From Bifidobacterium sp. ESL0769 (GTDB lineage Bacteria; Actinomycetota; Actinomycetes; Actinomycetales; Bifidobacteriaceae), in the NCBI RefSeq assembly GCF_029395495.1, contig NZ_CP113918.1, forward strand, positions 806,001 to 870,000: a stretch of DNA of 64,000 bases. Reading direction: 5' to 3'. The notes below the pieces were generated by a model, which saw nothing but the letters and a program-made list of their open reading frames with translations, made no database searches and had not been told where the DNA came from. Position 1 is the stretch's first letter. Each line of letters starts with the position of its first letter. Below are positions 11,080-20,012 of the stretch, piece after piece. Position numbers and translations under genes: made by a program.

Positions 11080-12077
11080 CGGGAAATGATACATACCGTG
11101 CGCCCGATACGAACCGAATCGGTGAGGAATCAGCGAATGCGCAGCAAGCTGTTGCCGCTTCTGTTGAAAATACTATGGCTCGATCGTCGAAACAAGGATC
11201 GGGGAATGCGAAAGATAGGCCTTCAAGCAAACTCATTATTGTATTACGTTCGATATGGCGTCGTGGCGAAGGCAAGTTCGCGTTGGCCGTGTTGGCGCTG
11301 TGGGTTGCGGTCTCGCTGATTTCGCTGGTTTGGACGCCGCAATCGCTGTGGAAAACTGACGGCTACCACGTCTGGGCCAAGCCGTCAGCTGAGCATTGGC
11401 TTGGCACCGATGGAACCGGTGCGGACGTGTTCAGCTGGCTGATGGCCGGAGCGCGAACGAATCTGTTCATCGCCGTGTTGGCGGTGGTTTTCGCGGGGGC
11501 GCTGGGCATATTGCTGATGAGCGCGATGGTTTCCCGCAATTCGGCGCTGTCGAACGTTTCGGTGGTTGCGGTCGACGCGCTGATTTCCATTCCGACTGTT
11601 CTGATTGCCTTGATTCTGGCGGTTCCGATGGGTGCTTCCGTTGCTGTCATTATCATTGCTTGCGGCATTGGCTATGGCCTCAATCTGGCACGTATAGCAC
11701 GCCCGCAGGCGCTACTGGCAGCCAATTCCGACTATGTCGGCTCTGCGCTTTCTTATGGTGCTTCCGGTTTCTCGGTGATGCTGCACCATATACTGCCCAA
11801 CGCGATGCCGACCATCATGGTACAGCTCTCACTCTCCGCCGGCACCGCGGTGCTCGCCGAATCGGGCCTGACCTATCTCGGCGTCGGCGTGCCGAGCGGC
11901 GTGCCGAGCTGGGGCCATTCGCTGGCCACGTCGGTCAAGTTCATCAACGTCTACCCGTTGACCGTGCTTTGGCCAGGTCTTATCGTCACGCTCGTGGTGG
12001 TGGCGCTGAACGTCTTTGGCGACGTGCTGCGCGATGCCATCGACCCCGTGACGAATCCAGAATTGCGGGAGGTGTGA
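11076..12077 (+). CDS. Peptide-type ABC transporter permease, DppC-like
   Basis: Second permease of the importer, 333 residues. The first 60 residues are a hydrophilic tail; the first membrane helix is near residues 68-88. The DppC signature HWLGTDGTGADVFSWLMAGA is present and the EAA-like loop is SDYVGSALSYGASGFSVMLH. Start at 11076 with AAGGAGG upstream and a 4-base overlap with dppB-like gene; its stop overlaps or abuts the ATPase gene. Confidence 0.92.
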   Translation: MTGNDTYRAPDTNRIGEESANAQQAVAASVENTMARSSKQGSGNAKDRPSSKLIIVLRSIWRRGEGKFALAVLALWVAVSLISLVWTPQSLWKTDGYHVWAKPSAEHWLGTDGTGADVFSWLMAGARTNLFIAVLAVVFAGALGILLMSAMVSRNSALSNVSVVAVDALISIPTVLIALILAVPMGASVAVIIIACGIGYGLNLARIARPQALLAANSDYVGSALSYGASGFSVMLHHILPNAMPTIMVQLSLSAGTAVLAESGLTYLGVGVPSGVPSWGHSLATSVKFINVYPLTVLWPGLIVTLVVVALNVFGDVLRDAIDPVTNPELREV

Positions 12078-12079
12078 TG

Positions 12080-12868
12080 ATGAGCGTTGACGTGAAACAG
12101 CTTGGCGTTTCCATTGCCGAAAAGCCGATTGTTCGTGGTGTCGATTTGCATATCGGTGACGGCGAGCGGGTCGGTCTCATCGGCTCGTCCGGTTCCGGTA
12201 AGTCTATGATTTCCAAGGCGATGCTTGGACTATTGCCGACGAATGCAACAACGGAAGGTTCCGTTATCCTTGGCGATACGCAGGTTATTGGGGCGAACGA
12301 AACCGTTCTGGCAAGCCTGCGCGGGCGTTACGTCGGTGTGGTGTTCCAGAATCCAGCATCATCGCTGAATCCGGTTTTGACTGTTGGCAAACAAGTTGAA
12401 CTGCCGTTGAAACTCCATTATAACTTGGACAAGGCTGACCGTCAGAAGCGTGTTTCTGCGATGTTCGAAAAAGTGGGGCTTGACGAGGCCACAGCGAAAA
12501 AATATCCCAGCGAGCTTTCCGGCGGCCAACAGCAGCGCGTCGGAATCGCCACGGCCTTGATTACCTCACCTCGCCTGATTATCGCCGACGAACCTACAAC
12601 CGCGCTCGACTCCATCACTCAGCGTCAGATCGTTGATTTGCTGGTAACGCTTGTCGACAAAGCCGGCGCTTCTATGCTTTTCATTACCCATGATTTCTCC
12701 GTGCTCGCCCGTGCTACGACGCGGTGCTATGTGCTTGATAACGGTCGGATTATCGAATCGGGAACTACTGCTGATTTGTTGGGTAATCCGCAAAACGAAC
12801 AGACGAAAAAACTGGTCGGTGCGGCCAGAGAGCTGACATTGCAACGAAAGCAGGATGGCGATGATTGA
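12080..12868 (+). CDS. Peptide-type ABC transporter ATPase, DppD-like
   Basis: Cytoplasmic ATPase powering the importer, 262 residues from 12080. Walker [10 protein letters not shown] (usual last residue S/T replaced by M, tolerated in the family), Q-loop region [19 protein letters not shown], signature LSGGQQQR, Walker [13 protein letters not shown] and the switch His in FITHDFSV are all visible. Two adjacent ATGs (12077 and 12080) are possible; 12080 has better spacing (7) from GGGAGG. It lacks the long C-terminal oligopeptide-binding extension often seen in OppD, and is short for the family. Confidence 0.9.
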   Translation: MSVDVKQLGVSIAEKPIVRGVDLHIGDGERVGLIGSSGSGKSMISKAMLGLLPTNATTEGSVILGDTQVIGANETVLASLRGRYVGVVFQNPASSLNPVLTVGKQVELPLKLHYNLDKADRQKRVSAMFEKVGLDEATAKKYPSELSGGQQQRVGIATALITSPRLIIADEPTTALDSITQRQIVDLLVTLVDKAGASMLFITHDFSVLARATTRCYVLDNGRIIESGTTADLLGNPQNEQTKKLVGAARELTLQRKQDGDD

Positions 12869-13646
12869 TCAACAGATGCTGCTGACTGGCAAAGGAATCA
12901 GCCGAGTTTTCGGAAAAGGCAAGAACCGGCAGACCGCGCTGGACGATGTCAGCGTCGAAGTGCGGTCGGGGGAGTGCCTTGCGTTGATTGGCGGTTCCGG
13001 TTCGGGCAAATCGACGTTGACGCGGATTTTGTTGGGACTTGACCAGCCGACTTCGGGAACGGTGACGTTTGAAGAACAGCCTGTTGACGGTCGCAAATCC
13101 TCTGGATATGAGGCTTTGCGACGTAAATCAAGCCTCGTGTTCCAGAGCCCGTTCACCTCGCTTGACCCACGTTGGACGGTGGCAAAGTCCGTGGCGGAAC
13201 CTCTGAACATTCAACGGAAACGTTCGAAAATGGACAATCTGGATATAGCTGCGAAAGTGCGTGAATCTTTGACCCTTGTTGGCCTTGATCCCGAAGAGTT
13301 CTTGAATCGTTATCCCGTCGACCTTTCCGGTGGGCAGGCGCAGCGCGTCGCCATCGCCCGCGCATTGGTCACCGATCCCAAGCTCATCGTCGCCGACGAG
13401 CCCATGAGTGCCATCGACGTGGCTGCGCGCTTGCAGATACTTGAGGCGTTCGCCTCCATCCGCAAGTCACGACCGGAGACGGCCATCATCATGATTTCGC
13501 ACGATTTGGGCGTGGTGCAGCATATCGCCGACCGTATCGTCGTCCTTCACGATGGCAAGGTAGTGGAAAGCGGCAGCACCGATGACGTGCTGAACCGTCC
13601 GCAAACTGTCTATACCCGCGAACTGGTTACGGCTGCATCCCTATAA
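12861..13646 (+). CDS. Peptide-type ABC transporter ATPase, DppF-like
   Basis: Second ATPase of the heterodimeric importer, 261 residues from 12861 (an alternative ATG lies at 12855 but has no room for a ribosome site; AGCAGG fits 12861). Walker A GGSGSGKST, Q-loop VFQSPFTSLDPRWTV, signature LSGGQAQR, Walker B LIVADEPMSAID and switch His ISHDLGV are intact. It overlaps the preceding gene by a few bases and closes the five-gene operon. A convergent dehydrogenase gene ends 9 bases downstream; no terminator hairpin is apparent between them. Confidence 0.9.
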   Translation: MIDQQMLLTGKGISRVFGKGKNRQTALDDVSVEVRSGECLALIGGSGSGKSTLTRILLGLDQPTSGTVTFEEQPVDGRKSSGYEALRRKSSLVFQSPFTSLDPRWTVAKSVAEPLNIQRKRSKMDNLDIAAKVRESLTLVGLDPEEFLNRYPVDLSGGQAQRVAIARALVTDPKLIVADEPMSAIDVAARLQILEAFASIRKSRPETAIIMISHDLGVVQHIADRIVVLHDGKVVESGSTDDVLNRPQTVYTRELVTAASL

Positions 13647-13654
13647 GCCAGCGA

Positions 13655-14647
13655 CTATTCGACCACGTTAAAGCGCTCGCCGTTGCAGAAGGCGTGAATC
13701 GAGCGGGCAAGTTGGCGCGAAAGATCGCGGTAGGCGTCGTCCGCGCGCCAGGCGACATGCGGGGTGAGGATGGTGCTCGGAACCGAACGCAGCGGGTCAT
13801 CTGCTGGCAGCGGTTCCTTGTCGTAGACGTCGATGGCGGCCTTGACGTCACCGCGCTTGAGCCTGTTGACCAGAGCGCCTTCCTCGATGAGCTCGGCGCG
13901 TGCTGTGTTGATGAAATAGCTACCCGGCTTGAGTCGGTCGAGGTCGGCGGCGGTGACGACTCTTTGCGTCTCGTCGTTCAGCGGCAAATGAAGGCTTATG
14001 ATATCCGAATGGGCTATAAGTTCGCCGATGCCGTCAACGGGCGTTGCTCGCAGGGAGCGCGCTGTGGCGGCGTTGACGTGGGAATTCCAGACCAGTGTAT
14101 GCATGCCGAAGCCGTCAGCGATGCGAGCGACGGTCTGGCCGATGCCTCCGAAACCGATAAGCCCTATCGTCTTTTCCTTAAGCGACGTGCCCTCAAGCCC
14201 GCTCCAGTTGCCTTCCCGGATGCTGCGGTCCATCGCGCCGACCGAACGTGCAAGTTCGAAAATCAGCGCGAACGTATATTCCGCAACGGTTTCATCGCCG
14301 TAATGGACAGTGTTGCAAACGCGGATACCCAGCTCGCGGGTGCGGTTGAGATCGATGAAATTGGCGACGCCGGTGCCGCCGAAGACGAAGCAGCGCACAT
14401 GGGTGCCGAGTTCGTCAAGCAGTCTGCCGGTGACATGGAAGCCGATGACCACGACGATATCGGCGTCTTTGCAGCGCTCGAGGATGGTGTCGGGCTCGAT
14501 GTTGAAATCCTTGTACATCCTTATGCGCGCGACGTTATGCAGCATGCGCATGCTGGTGGCGATTGGCTGGTACATGGCCTCGAACATTGAGGGGATGACC
14601 ACCAGCGGCAGCTCAGTGTGTTCGGATTGCGTTTCGATATACTCCAT
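13655..14647 (-). CDS. D-isomer-specific 2-hydroxyacid dehydrogenase family protein
   Basis: NAD(P)-dependent oxidoreductase reducing a 2-keto acid or oxidising a D-2-hydroxy acid; 330 residues, normal length. The nucleotide fold has the GxGxxG motif in GLIGFGGIGQTVARI, the catalytic Arg in NTARAELIEE, Glu in YDKEPLP and His in LTPHVAWRAD. The start at 14647 has a G-rich sequence immediately upstream with poor spacing, so the exact start is unsure. The substrate (glycerate, lactate, phosphoglycerate or other) cannot be decided; the lack of an ACT domain argues against a full SerA. Appears monocistronic. Confidence 0.88.
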   Translation of the reverse strand: MEYIETQSEHTELPLVVIPSMFEAMYQPIATSMRMLHNVARIRMYKDFNIEPDTILERCKDADIVVVIGFHVTGRLLDELGTHVRCFVFGGTGVANFIDLNRTRELGIRVCNTVHYGDETVAEYTFALIFELARSVGAMDRSIREGNWSGLEGTSLKEKTIGLIGFGGIGQTVARIADGFGMHTLVWNSHVNAATARSLRATPVDGIGELIAHSDIISLHLPLNDETQRVVTAADLDRLKPGSYFINTARAELIEEGALVNRLKRGDVKAAIDVYDKEPLPADDPLRSVPSTILTPHVAWRADDAYRDLSRQLARSIHAFCNGERFNVVE

Positions 14648-14758
14648 ACCCCCAAGGATAATTCCGCCTCTGGCCTATCGAAATGGGAATTACCGGTATT
14701 TGAAGAATACTGAAGGTTTGGTATCGTCGCGCGTTGTGTCGCTGTTCAATGGCGCGTT

Positions 14759-14962
14759 TTATCCATCAAAGGAAAACAGCTTTTCGACGGTGGTGTCGAA
14801 GACGTGGGCAATGTCGAGAGCCAGTTTGAGCGAAGGGTTATAAGCCCCTGCCTCCAGCCGGATGATGGTCTCGCGTCGCACTCCGACGAGCGCGGCAAGC
14901 TCGGATTGGGTTATGCCGGCTTTTTGCCGGACCTGTTTGAGTGTGGTGTTAAGCTTCGTCAT
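14759..14962 (-). CDS. Small Xre-family transcriptional regulator
   Basis: 67 residues consisting of one helix-turn-helix: the recognition segment is ITQSELAALVGVRRETIIRLE, preceded by LKQVRQKAG and followed by YNPSLKLALDIAHVF. This compact YozG/Cro-like form commonly sits beside a small multi-pass membrane protein, as it does here: it overlaps the upstream membrane-protein gene by 14 bases and so is translationally coupled. It probably autoregulates the pair. The physiological signal is unknown. Confidence 0.88.
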   Translation of the reverse strand: MTKLNTTLKQVRQKAGITQSELAALVGVRRETIIRLEAGAYNPSLKLALDIAHVFDTTVEKLFSFDG

Positions 14963-15467
14963 TGACGTCTGTTTCCGAACGAGTCATATCACGATGTTCA
15001 AAGTAAAGGTAGCAGCCCAGTTGCAATGTCGGCATTAACGAGGCGATGAACAACAGAAGATAGACGGTGAAGCGCAGCTGATTATCTAGACAATATTGGT
15101 TGATCAAGGCAACGCAGATAAGCACGCAAAACAGGATAAAAATGGCTGTGGTATTGGCTTGATTCTCATGAGTCAGAGCGCTTTCGTCGCGTAATCCTGT
15201 TTCCGAAGCATTGTCCAAATTGCCATTCGAGCCCATCGAAAAAATTCCGTTCGGTCCGTGTGAGATGAATTTATTGAGGGCGGTATCGATTCCTGCCGAA
15301 ATAGTGAAAGCAACTAGACTCAGAAGATGCAGCCATAGCCAAGTGACTGGAAGAAACGCGCCGGGAAGCGAGACGAGCGTGGCGATAAGCATACAGGAGA
15401 ACTGCACCTCTCTTATCTGGTTCAACGACCAGTTGCGAGGGTTGAAACGATGTGAGAAGACTGGCAT
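14949..15467 (-). CDS. Small membrane protein coupled to Xre regulator, function unknown
   Basis: 172 residues with four predicted membrane helices in two hairpins: about 25-45 and 47-65, then a hydrophilic loop of some 40 residues (GPNGIFSMGSNGNLDNASET), then about 107-125 and 134-155. AAAGGAA lies upstream of the start. I do not recognise the family. The gene order membrane protein - Xre regulator with overlapping ends is a recurrent arrangement in Gram-positive bacteria; the regulator usually controls the pair. An inverted repeat in the upstream region (15515-15530) is a candidate operator. Confidence 0.75.
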   Translation of the reverse strand: MPVFSHRFNPRNWSLNQIREVQFSCMLIATLVSLPGAFLPVTWLWLHLLSLVAFTISAGIDTALNKFISHGPNGIFSMGSNGNLDNASETGLRDESALTHENQANTTAIFILFCVLICVALINQYCLDNQLRFTVYLLLFIASLMPTLQLGCYLYFEHRDMTRSETDVNDEA

Positions 15468-15514
15468 CTTTGATTCCTTTCAACGGCTATTTCTTGACAA
15501 TAAGTACAAAGTAG

Positions 15515-15530
15515 GTGATGTATTTATCAC
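15515..15530. promoter_or_regulatory. Candidate operator of the Xre/membrane-protein pair
   Basis: GTGAT (15515-15519) and ATCAC (15526-15530) form a 16-base dyad about 50 bases upstream of the membrane-protein start; a further ATATATCACA follows at 15541-15550, giving two similar half-sites. Position and symmetry suit an Xre autoregulator, but the short arms make this tentative. Confidence 0.35.
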
Positions 15531-15590
15531 TATGTTGCAAATATATCACATTTATTAAATGGATTATGGATTTTCAAGAGTTGTTTTAGG

Positions 15591-15632
15591 TTGACAGATA
15601 TTACATTATTTTGTATGCTATATCGTATAGCA
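15591..15632 (+). promoter_or_regulatory. Toxin-antitoxin promoter with overlapping palindromic operator
   Basis: A consensus -35 TTGACA (15591-15596), 17-base spacer, and -10 TATGCT (15614-15619). The dyad TGCTATA-TCG-TATAGCA (15616-15632) overlaps the -10 box, exactly where an antitoxin would bind to repress its own operon. The antitoxin start codon is 36 bases further on. Confidence 0.8.
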
Positions 15633-15667
15633 ATAGTGAGCTGATGGGTGCGGTGAAGGAGATTGTT

Positions 15668-16018
15668 ATGTCGATGGTGCAGATGAATGTTCGTATCGAT
15701 TCTGACGTGAAGGATGATGTCGACGAGATACTCAAGCGCAAGGGGAAGAACCCAAGTTCCGTGGTGCGTGAACTGTGGGACTTCATCAGGGATTCTGGCG
15801 ATACTCCGGATTTGCGGACTAAAGCTGAAAAGGCTAATAAAGAAGCCGAAAAGCAACGCAGGCTTAAGGCGATAGAGGATGGTGCGACTTTATGGTCTCG
15901 AACGTTGAAAGAAGCTGGTTTGTCTGATGACGGCCAGCATCCTTGGGCGAATATGTCGTATAAGGAAATGCGTGACGCTGCCTATGAAGATGTAGTCGAT
16001 GAATATGCACATAAATGA
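15668..16018 (+). CDS. RelB/DinJ-like antitoxin
   Basis: 116 residues. The start at 15668 is set by AAGGAG with 6-base spacing; the longer frame starting inside the promoter is rejected. The N-terminal ribbon-helix-helix (MVQMNVRIDSDVKDDVDEIL, then GKNPSSVVRELWDFI) is the DNA-binding and dimerisation part. The C-terminal half (from about residue 60) is charged and helical, rich in Lys and Glu, and should wrap the toxin. It is 12 bases upstream of a PIN-domain gene and has a palindromic operator over its promoter, so it probably represses the operon and neutralises the toxin. RelB antitoxins more often pair with RelE/YafQ toxins, so this RelB-PIN pairing is a mixed module. Confidence 0.85.
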   Translation: MSMVQMNVRIDSDVKDDVDEILKRKGKNPSSVVRELWDFIRDSGDTPDLRTKAEKANKEAEKQRRLKAIEDGATLWSRTLKEAGLSDDGQHPWANMSYKEMRDAAYEDVVDEYAHK

Positions 16019-16030
16019 GAGGTGAAGACA

Positions 16031-16528
16031 ATGATTGAAGAAAAACGAGTGGTTTTCGACACGAATGTGTTGCTGGATTACCTTCTTGGCTGGCGTTCTG
16101 GTAACGCGAACGCTATACAACTTCTACGTGTCTGTTTGGATTCGGACGTGATTAAACTCCTTTGCATATCCTTGTCTTTAAAAGATGTTGACTACATTTC
16201 GAGGTCATCGTTTAAAAAACAATTTGCAAACAGTGAATCTGTAGTTGTGCAGGCTACGGTCTCCAATATGGCTCCTAAGTTCGGTTGGCATTGTGTTGAT
16301 GATTTATTGAAAATAATTGCGATGGTGGTTGCAGTCGACCAAGTGACTTGCAAGAATGCTCTCAAGCTATGGGAGGTTCATCCTGATTATGAGGACGACC
16401 TCATTATCGCCGCGTCACGCCAGGCCAACGCCGACATGGTGGTGACGGGCGACCAGGATTTGATCAAGCATTTTCCGGATCTATGCGTTAGCGTCGAGGA
16501 CGCGCTGAAACAGATTGAAGAAGACTGA
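16031..16528 (+). CDS. PIN-domain toxin (VapC-like ribonuclease)
   Basis: 165 residues; start at 16031 preceded by GAGAGGTGAAG (a GTG at 16022 lies within that ribosome site). PIN-fold acidic residues are in the expected places: Asp10 in VVFDTNVLLDYLL, the EDDLIIAAS segment near residue 121, and Asp141 in VVTGDQDL. These coordinate divalent metal for RNA cleavage. The neighbouring antitoxin completes a type II module. The fold belongs to the PIN_3 type that contains putative toxins with diverse partners. The codon use and lower GC of the first two thirds differ from the neighbours, which fits horizontal acquisition. Confidence 0.85.
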   Translation: MIEEKRVVFDTNVLLDYLLGWRSGNANAIQLLRVCLDSDVIKLLCISLSLKDVDYISRSSFKKQFANSESVVVQATVSNMAPKFGWHCVDDLLKIIAMVVAVDQVTCKNALKLWEVHPDYEDDLIIAASRQANADMVVTGDQDLIKHFPDLCVSVEDALKQIEED

Positions 16529-16644
16529 TCGTCTGAAGTTCGAGCTGAGTGAATTCGCGTTTGGCGATTGTGCGGCGCAATCTTTGTAGAGTTGGTTTTA
16601 GGATTCGATAAATCGTTCGGATTCCTACAGTGACGGGAGTCGAT

Positions 16645-17268
16645 ATGGCAGGCAAGGCATTGATTATCGTGGACGTGCAGCCCACGTTCTGCGAAGGCGG
16701 GGAGCTCGGGGTCGAAGGCGGCACGGCTGTGGCCGATCGCATCGCCGAGTATGTGAAGGCGCATGGCGATGAGTACGCCTACATCGTCACCACGCAGGAC
16801 TGGCATATCGAGCCGGGTTCACATTTCTCGGACCATCCTGATTTCGTGGATTCATGGCCGAAGCACGGTGTTGCGGGCACCCCGAACGCCGAGTTGATGC
16901 CGCGGATTGCAACGTTGAACCTCAAACATCATTTCAAGAAGGGCCAGTATGCTTCGGCGTATTCCGGCTTCGAAGGTATCGAAGACAATACCGACTGTGT
17001 GCAGACCCGCGAGGAATTTGCCCAGATGCAGAAGGACGGCAAGACCTTGGCTCAAGGGCTGAAAGATGCCAGCGTCGACCATGTCGATGTGGTTGGTCTG
17101 GCCGAATCGCACTGCGTCAAGGAGACCGCGCTTGATGCCAAGAAGCTTGGATATTCCGTCACCGTTTTTGAAGATATGACCGAACCGGTCAGTGAGGATC
17201 AGGGTGTGAGCGCTCGCAAGCAGATGAGCGAAGCTGGCGTCGAATTGAAGAACGGGTTGGGTGACTGA
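16645..17268 (+). CDS. pncA: Nicotinamidase / pyrazinamidase (isochorismatase-like hydrolase)
   Basis: Hydrolyses nicotinamide to nicotinate for NAD salvage; cytoplasmic, 207 residues. The catalytic triad is Asp10 (LIIVDVQ), Lys73 (SWPKHGVAGT) and Cys157 (AESHCVKET); the metal ligands Asp52, His54 and His60 are in DWHIEPGSHFSDH. The start at 16645 has GGGAG 5 bases upstream; a GTG at 16630 is the alternative. The stop shares one base with the recQ start (TGATG), so the two are co-translated. Confidence 0.93.
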   Translation: MAGKALIIVDVQPTFCEGGELGVEGGTAVADRIAEYVKAHGDEYAYIVTTQDWHIEPGSHFSDHPDFVDSWPKHGVAGTPNAELMPRIATLNLKHHFKKGQYASAYSGFEGIEDNTDCVQTREEFAQMQKDGKTLAQGLKDASVDHVDVVGLAESHCVKETALDAKKLGYSVTVFEDMTEPVSEDQGVSARKQMSEAGVELKNGLGD

Positions 17269-19268
17269 TGCCTGCATTGACCTCTTCCTCGTCATTGGCC
17301 CAGACTGAGCCTGTATCGTCTGGGTCGTCCAGCGGTGCGCTGGCAGCCCTGAAACAGTACTTCGGCTACGATTCGTTCCGCGAGGGACAGGAGGATCTGG
17401 TCAATGCCATTCTCGCAGGCCATGACGTGTTGGGAGTAATGCCGACCGGTGCCGGCAAATCCATCTGCTATCAGGTGCCGGCCACCATGCTGCCGGGGCT
17501 GACCATTGTCATCTCTCCGTTGATTTCGCTGATGCGTGATCAGGTAGATGCCTTGAATGATGCGGGTATCAAGGCTGCGTTCATCAACACCACGCAGGAA
17601 AGCGACGAGCAATCCATGGTGTTTGCCCAAGCTCGGCAAGGCGACGTGAAAATGCTGTACGTCGCTCCCGAACGCTTGGAAACCGAGCGGTTCCGCAACT
17701 TCGCTGCACAGGTCGAGATTTCGCTGATTACGGTGGATGAGGCACACTGTGTTTCTCAATGGGGGCAGGATTTCCGCTCGTCGTATCTGGGAATCGGCGA
17801 GTTCATCGACAGCTTGCCGGTTCGACCGACCGTCGCAGCGTTCACGGCGACCGCGACCGAAAAAGTACGTCGTGATATCGTCCGGTTGTTGCGTCTCAAA
17901 AACCCTAAAGTTACGGTTACGGGCTTCGACCGGCCGAATCTGTATTTCGACATCATCAATATGCCGACGAAACGCAAGAACGTGTGGATTACGGATTACG
18001 CGGCCAAACATTCCGACGAATCCGGCATCGTCTACTGTGCCACCCGAAAGGAGACCGAGGCGCTCGCGGACGAGTTGAACCGGCATGGTATCGGTGCCGC
18101 AGCCTACCACGGCGGGATGTCCGCCGAGGCTCGCGACAAGGCGCAACGTGATTTCGTCACTGACCAGGTGCCGGTGGTCGTGGCCACCAACGCCTTCGGC
18201 ATGGGCATCGATAAGTCTAATGTCCGTTACGTCATTCATCACAACATGCCGGAAAGTATCGAAGCATACTATCAAGAGGCCGGTCGAGCAGGACGAGACG
18301 GTGAACCGGGACGTTGCACATTGCTCTGGAACGAATCGGACATCGTCACCCGTCGCAGGCTTTTGGATATGGACTCCGACAACGACCGAATGAGCCCGGA
18401 AGAGCAGGAAGTCGTTCGTCAAAGTCATCGGCGTCTGCTGAACGCGATGATTGGCTACTGCCGCACTACCGAGTGTCTGCATCGCTATATCATGCGGTAT
18501 TTCGCCGATCCTAATGGCGTTGGTTCGGCAGAAAATGGCCAAGAACAAGATGAGCCGACAGATGGTGAAGTCCATAAATGCGGCAACTGCGCCAATTGCG
18601 AAAGTACCTTCGAGACCATCGATGTTTCCGACGTGGCTCGTGCCGTGAGCCGTTGTGTTCACGACATCAATCAAAGCTTCGGCATGGGCAAAATCGTCTC
18701 TGTACTGCGCGGCTCAAAAGCACAGGACTTGATCAATCGGCATCTCGACCGTGTGCCGAGTTACGGTGCGCTTCACGATGTGCCAGATGCGCGTATTCGT
18801 GATGTCATCAACCAAATGGCGACCGACGGCTATCTCTTCGTTTCCGAAGGCAGACTGCCGATTGTTCGTTTCGGTGTGCGCGCAGGGGAGACGGTAAACC
18901 CTGATTTCCATTATGAAATCAAACGTATCCAGCGCAAGAAACCGGTTGTTTCGTCCGGTGCCGCTTTCGGCTCATATGATGCTGACGCTTCAGGTGGCGA
19001 TGCTGCGAGAACGAATAATGGCGCTTACGGTGATTACGAACCTACCGAAGAGGATGAAGCATTGTTCCAGAAGTTCCGCGAGTTGCGGCGTACCATCGCC
19101 CAGGAAATCGGTAAGCCGCCCTACATCGTCTTCTCCGACAAGACCCTGCGAGACATGGCTCGTATCAAGCCGGTGACTGATGCCCAATTCCTCGCCGTCA
19201 ACGGTGTAGGTGAAAACAAGCTGCATCTCTACGGCCCTCGTTTCATGGACGTGGTGCGTGCTCAGTAG
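17268..19268 (+). CDS. recQ: ATP-dependent DNA helicase RecQ
   Basis: 3'-5' superfamily 2 helicase for recombination and repair, 666 residues. Walker A MPTGAGKSICYQ, DEAH box in TVDEAHCVSQWGQDFR, helicase C motifs FGMGIDKSNVRYVIHH and YYQEAGRAGRDGEPG, the zinc-binding cysteines (YCRTTECLHRYIMRYF and KCGNCANC), a winged-helix domain and a C-terminal HRDC domain (from about 590) are all present. A Gly/Asn/Thr-rich stretch separates the winged helix from HRDC (about 560-585). It starts inside the pncA stop codon. Confidence 0.95.
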   Translation: MPALTSSSSLAQTEPVSSGSSSGALAALKQYFGYDSFREGQEDLVNAILAGHDVLGVMPTGAGKSICYQVPATMLPGLTIVISPLISLMRDQVDALNDAGIKAAFINTTQESDEQSMVFAQARQGDVKMLYVAPERLETERFRNFAAQVEISLITVDEAHCVSQWGQDFRSSYLGIGEFIDSLPVRPTVAAFTATATEKVRRDIVRLLRLKNPKVTVTGFDRPNLYFDIINMPTKRKNVWITDYAAKHSDESGIVYCATRKETEALADELNRHGIGAAAYHGGMSAEARDKAQRDFVTDQVPVVVATNAFGMGIDKSNVRYVIHHNMPESIEAYYQEAGRAGRDGEPGRCTLLWNESDIVTRRRLLDMDSDNDRMSPEEQEVVRQSHRRLLNAMIGYCRTTECLHRYIMRYFADPNGVGSAENGQEQDEPTDGEVHKCGNCANCESTFETIDVSDVARAVSRCVHDINQSFGMGKIVSVLRGSKAQDLINRHLDRVPSYGALHDVPDARIRDVINQMATDGYLFVSEGRLPIVRFGVRAGETVNPDFHYEIKRIQRKKPVVSSGAAFGSYDADASGGDAARTNNGAYGDYEPTEEDEALFQKFRELRRTIAQEIGKPPYIVFSDKTLRDMARIKPVTDAQFLAVNGVGENKLHLYGPRFMDVVRAQ

Positions 19269-19354
19269 CAAGCGGAAGCAAATGACCGAAACAGTAAACG
19301 AACCCATCCATTAAGAGTCAGCAAGGGCTATCAAGCCAAGGGAAATGAGTAGCA

Positions 19355-19825
19355 ATGGGCAACCATTCTGAAACAGAGGATATCGCGGGCACGCAAGACG
19401 ATGCCATCGATTTGGCAAGCCTCGAACGTGACGAGTACGGCTTTCCTGGCCCCATGCGGGATAGCTTGGTCGAGTCGATTCTTGAGGGACGCAAAACGAG
19501 AACGACCTCATTGCTTGCCGAATACCAGCACGACCATGAACCATTGCCGCAGGTTGGAAAGCTGGCTGTGGTGGTTGATTCCGAAGACAAGCCGGTATGT
19601 GTGACCCGGCTGATGGAAGTCGAGGTCTGTAAAATCAGCGACATCACCGATGAACATGCCCGCGGCGAAGGCGAAGACTACGACGATGTGGCAGGCTGGC
19701 GCAAGGCGCATGAGCAGTTTTGGGAAAGTGACGAATTCCGGGAAGAAATGGGTGACCCCAACTTCAAGATCAATGACGATACTGAGGTCGTCTGTGAGCG
19801 CTTCAGCGTGGTCAAGCGACTTTGA
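19355..19825 (+). CDS. ASCH domain protein
   Basis: 156 residues. The ASCH fold signature is seen as LVESILEGRKTRTTSLL (basic RNA-binding strand) followed by a beta-rich core (GKLAVVVDSEDKPVCVTRLMEVEV) and the acidic helical segment WRKAHEQFWES. ASCH proteins are predicted RNA-binding relatives of PUA domains and include amidohydrolases of N4-acetylcytidine (YqfB); residues here do not settle which. Follows recQ by 86 bases; GGGAAATGAG upstream is a weak ribosome site. Confidence 0.8.
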   Translation: MGNHSETEDIAGTQDDAIDLASLERDEYGFPGPMRDSLVESILEGRKTRTTSLLAEYQHDHEPLPQVGKLAVVVDSEDKPVCVTRLMEVEVCKISDITDEHARGEGEDYDDVAGWRKAHEQFWESDEFREEMGDPNFKINDDTEVVCERFSVVKRL

Positions 19826-20012
19826 ATGGGATAATGGCCGGTCATGAGGCCGACAGAACCGAGTTCCAATTAAATAGGGAAGCGCTGCCCAAGGCTCGCG
19901 CTATGGTGGACGCCGGATTTAGTGTATAGCAGTATCCGCTGGATAGAGACTCGTAGCGTCTTTTATGAGAAGAGCAGCGAGCGAAACTGCAGCGGACGGA
20001 GTAGGAGTTCGG

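Noticed and set aside
12080..13646. Possible frameshift between the two peptide-transporter ATPase genes
   Set aside because: Both genes are intact with all motifs; the overlap is a normal coupling.
17740..17790. RecQ motif SQWGQDFRSS with Gln where E. coli has His
   Set aside because: The Gln form is common in Gram-positive RecQ proteins as I recall them; not evidence of inactivity.
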